A stretch of DNA of 15,381 nt, from NCBI GenBank assembly GCA_910589655.1, contig CAJUTJ010000129.1, positions 1 to 15,381 of the forward strand. Reading direction: 5' to 3'. The notes under the pieces were generated by a model. That model ran no database searches, was not told the origin of the DNA, and was given only the letters and a program-made list of their open reading frames with translations. A program made the position numbers and the translations under genes. How positions within the stretch are numbered: the stretch's first letter is position 1; each line of letters opens with the position of its first letter. The DNA comes from an uncultured Acetatifactor sp. (lineage in GTDB: Bacteria > Bacillota > Clostridia > Lachnospirales > Lachnospiraceae). Positions 14,022 through 15,381 of this stretch are shown in pieces.

Positions 14022-14246
14022 TCAGCAAGCCACTGCCAGCTGGTTCAACAGTTCTTCCAGACCGGCATTGTAGCCGTCGTAGGAAACCTTCAACATATTA
14101 TCAAAATTCAGCCCGTACACTCCTAAAAATGACTTGGCATCCACTACATACCTATTGTAGGAGATATCAATGTCAAAATCACACTTGGAAGCTACGTCCA
14201 CAAAGTGCTGAACCATGTCAGGTTTCAAGCGAATCGTCTTAACCAT
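14022..14246 (-). CDS. HPr-like protein lacking the active-site histidine
   Basis: The 74-aa product starts MVKTIRLKPDMVQHFVDVAS and contains VVDAKSFLGVYGL (34-46), the signature of HPr around the regulatory serine (S39 corresponds to Ser46). The HPr phosphotransfer site (G-L-H-A-R-P around His15) is absent; the matching stretch reads LKPDMVQHF. It therefore should not carry phosphate from PEP to sugar EIIs in the usual way. It may be a regulatory relative, comparable in logic to Crh of Bacillus, which has Gln15 and Ser46; whether HPr kinase acts on it is unknown. It is slightly shorter than HPr (85-88 aa). The ATG at 14246 is chosen for AAAGGA about nine bases upstream and because the extension to 14276 is not HPr-like. 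It has its own promoter and terminator. Confidence 0.85.
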   Translation of the reverse strand: MVKTIRLKPDMVQHFVDVASKCDFDIDISYNRYVVDAKSFLGVYGLNFDNMLKVSYDGYNAGLEELLNQLAVAC

Positions 14247-14306
14247 ACTAAACCATCCTTTCACAAGACTCAACATTGTTAAAATTTCTTGCTCCTATAG
14301 TTACAC

Positions 14307-14334
14307 ATTATATCCAAAATATTGGAAAAGTAAA
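14307..14334 (-). promoter_or_regulatory. Promoter of the HPr-like gene
   Basis: A perfect TATAAT on the minus strand (14307-14312) with TTTACT 16 bases upstream. The leader is about 55 nt. Confidence 0.55.
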
Positions 14335-14385
14335 GTAACTTCCTTTGCAAAAAAAAGACGGTTTTATTAAGTTTTTTTGTGCATT
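14335..14385 (-). terminator. Weak terminator-like sequence after the DUF4130 gene
   Basis: On the minus strand CAAAAAAAC and GTCTTTTTTTTG can form a weak A/T stem that ends in eight T residues. The stem is poor, so termination may be incomplete. Confidence 0.35.
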
Positions 14386-15153
14386 TTACTCATTCTGCGG
14401 GAATTCTGTCATATATTTTCGGAACCGGAGAGGAAGCATGTTCCGTTGCAGCTTTAGATTCTTCCGCTCTTCAATGGCTATTTTATGACAAAAATATTTA
14501 AAAAGTTCCTGATACGCCTGTTCCGCTGCCGAAACTTCAAAGGTAATACCATTTTCCGACTCCCCGCCGTAAAACAGATACCACCGCCGACCCGCAGGAT
14601 GAATGCCGAATACCCCACGGCCTTCATCATGAATCATAAAATTTTCCTGTGGCATCCTATCCGAAAAATGAGGCATCAGAAATGCGACCACACTGTTCTT
14701 CGGCCCTATTTTCGAGTAGAGCAAACCGTTTTCCAATTCTTGAAACCGCACAAATTCACGCAAATGCCCGATTTCCCTGTTCACAACTCTGGCAAGAGAG
14801 AATGCGTAATGCACCTCGTCATTGGCAAGATTATCAAACAGATGGCCTGCCTTGCGCTTGGCCGAAAGCCCGTCCACTACCGTCCTGTACACTGCTTGTG
14901 CCTTCCTCTCATCCTTCGAGGCAAGCGCCATACACAGGGACATATAATCCTTTTCCCCGAAAATGCGGCACAAGGAGCGCATTACTTTTATCATTTTCTC
15001 CTGATCCGGCGTCACATATACATTCTGCGCAAACAAAACGGGATCATCCGTAAGGCTGATACAGGTGTCCATGTGATCACGTCTTTCCTCGTATGCCAGA
15101 TAAATGGCCGTAAATATACTATCCAAAGAATCCCCGCATCTATAAACTGTCAT
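14386..15153 (-). CDS. DUF4130 (TIGR03915-type) predicted DNA-metabolism protein
   Basis: The 255-aa sequence matches the TIGR03915/DUF4130 family: MTVYRCGDSLDSIFTAIYLA at the N-terminus, then VVNREIGHLREFVRFQELEN (123-142), GLLYSKIGPKNSVVAFLMPH (143-162), FSDRMPQENFMIHDEGRG (163-180) and a C-terminal helical region ending RNMLPLRFRKYM. In other bacteria this family is encoded next to a radical SAM protein (TIGR03916) or fused to UdgX-like uracil-DNA glycosylase domains, hence the predicted role in DNA repair or modification; the reaction is unknown. The radical SAM partner, if present, would lie beyond the right edge. The ATG at 15153 has GGAGGCGG about 10 bases upstream, a somewhat long spacing. 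The conserved blocks appear intact, with no frameshift. Confidence 0.88.
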   Translation of the reverse strand: MTVYRCGDSLDSIFTAIYLAYEERRDHMDTCISLTDDPVLFAQNVYVTPDQEKMIKVMRSLCRIFGEKDYMSLCMALASKDERKAQAVYRTVVDGLSAKRKAGHLFDNLANDEVHYAFSLARVVNREIGHLREFVRFQELENGLLYSKIGPKNSVVAFLMPHFSDRMPQENFMIHDEGRGVFGIHPAGRRWYLFYGGESENGITFEVSAAEQAYQELFKYFCHKIAIEERKNLKLQRNMLPLRFRKYMTEFPQNE

Positions 15154-15178
15154 ACCGCTCTACCGCCTCCTACATAGC

Positions 15179-15304
15179 ACAGCTGCCTTGCCACACTCTC
15201 TATCACTACCAGCCGCCGAACTGCATTGCACGGCCTCCTTGCCGCTCTCTGTCACTACCAGCCGCCGAACTGCATTGCACGGCCTCCTTGCCGCTCTCTG
15301 TCAC
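15179..15304. repeat. 49-bp tandem repeat, two full copies plus a degenerate partial copy
   Basis: 15203-15251 and 15252-15300 are identical or nearly so apart from one early base. Each starts TCACTACCAGCCGCCGAACT and ends CCTTGCCGCTCTCTG. TCAC restarts at 15301, and 15179-15202 is a diverged partial copy. The array begins 25 bp upstream of the DUF4130 start. Confidence 0.88.
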
Positions 15305-15380
15305 AGGCAGAGTAAGTACCTACACCTTTTAGCCATAAGTTCAAAACATGGTGAGATACTTTGCCTTCAAGAGTTCCATT
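15255..15380 (-). CDS. Possible C-terminal end of an upstream gene (partial)
   Basis: One minus-strand frame is open from the right edge to a TAG at 15255-15257, 41 codons. It reads NGTLEGKVSHHVLNLWLKGV and then, within the first 49-bp repeat, residues such as DRERQGGRAMQFGGW. The other two frames close quickly. It could be the tail of the next gene, expected to be a radical SAM protein in this neighbourhood, extended by the repeat. I recognise no domain in the visible part, and chance openness over 126 nt is quite possible. Confidence 0.25.
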   Translation of the reverse strand, partial: NGTLEGKVSHHVLNLWLKGVGTYSACDRERQGGRAMQFGGW

Positions 15381-15381
15381 G

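Noticed and set aside
14485..15177. 230-codon plus-strand frame opposite the DUF4130 gene
   Set aside because: It is a shadow of a clearly conserved minus-strand protein.

Overview
The window looks like a chromosomal segment of a Gram-positive gut anaerobe of the Lachnospiraceae type (Clostridia). The grounds are moderate GC, strong AGGAGG-type ribosome binding sites, clostridial gene families (PadR-DUF1700-DUF4097 operon, HPr-like protein, DUF4130 protein, RecB-nuclease/XPD-type helicase fusion, GH67 alpha-glucuronidase, ECF S component), and many genes on the minus strand. This placement is inferred from gene content; no marker gene is present.

Layout. Positions 1-900 look like worn accessory DNA: the start of a small XRE-type repressor gene that runs off the left edge, the C-terminal stump of an alpha/beta hydrolase, and a 163-bp imperfect palindrome that resembles a MITE. 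Next come a GH67 alpha-glucuronidase (913-3096, minus) and a divergent ECF transporter S component (3589-4521, plus). Between them lie a 72-nt hairpin and a folded leader. A bidirectional terminator then runs straight into an array of 14-bp repeats. The array meets the 3' end of a bacteriohemerythrin / CheX-like / receiver fusion gene (4798-6150, minus), which has its own promoter at 6266-6295.

From 6330 to 7138 there is no credible gene. The stretch is packed with hairpins, including three 60-bp core elements exactly 171 bp apart. Several stems differ between copies by paired, compensatory changes. The array begins directly after the stop codon of the PadR-DUF1700-DUF4097 operon (9257 down to 7139) and ends in a perfect 15-bp stem with a T run, so it reads as that operon's structured 3' UTR. 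The operon's promoter overlaps one of two identical-arm palindromes, TATATGNCATATA, which are good candidate PadR operators.

The right half holds an intracellular GH13 alpha-amylase family enzyme (9555-10868), a nuclease-helicase fusion (11242-13854), a 74-aa HPr-like protein lacking the phosphorylatable histidine (14022-14246) with its own promoter and terminator, and a DUF4130 protein (14386-15153). All are on the minus strand. A 49-bp tandem repeat lies just upstream of the DUF4130 gene, inside or next to the end of a possible further gene.

Functionally the window mixes carbohydrate use (GH67, GH13, perhaps HPr-like regulation), an envelope-stress type operon, a non-haem-iron sensor/response regulator, and two DNA-metabolism proteins. 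The most unusual material is non-coding: the 171-bp-periodic hairpin array, the 14-bp array and the large palindromes.
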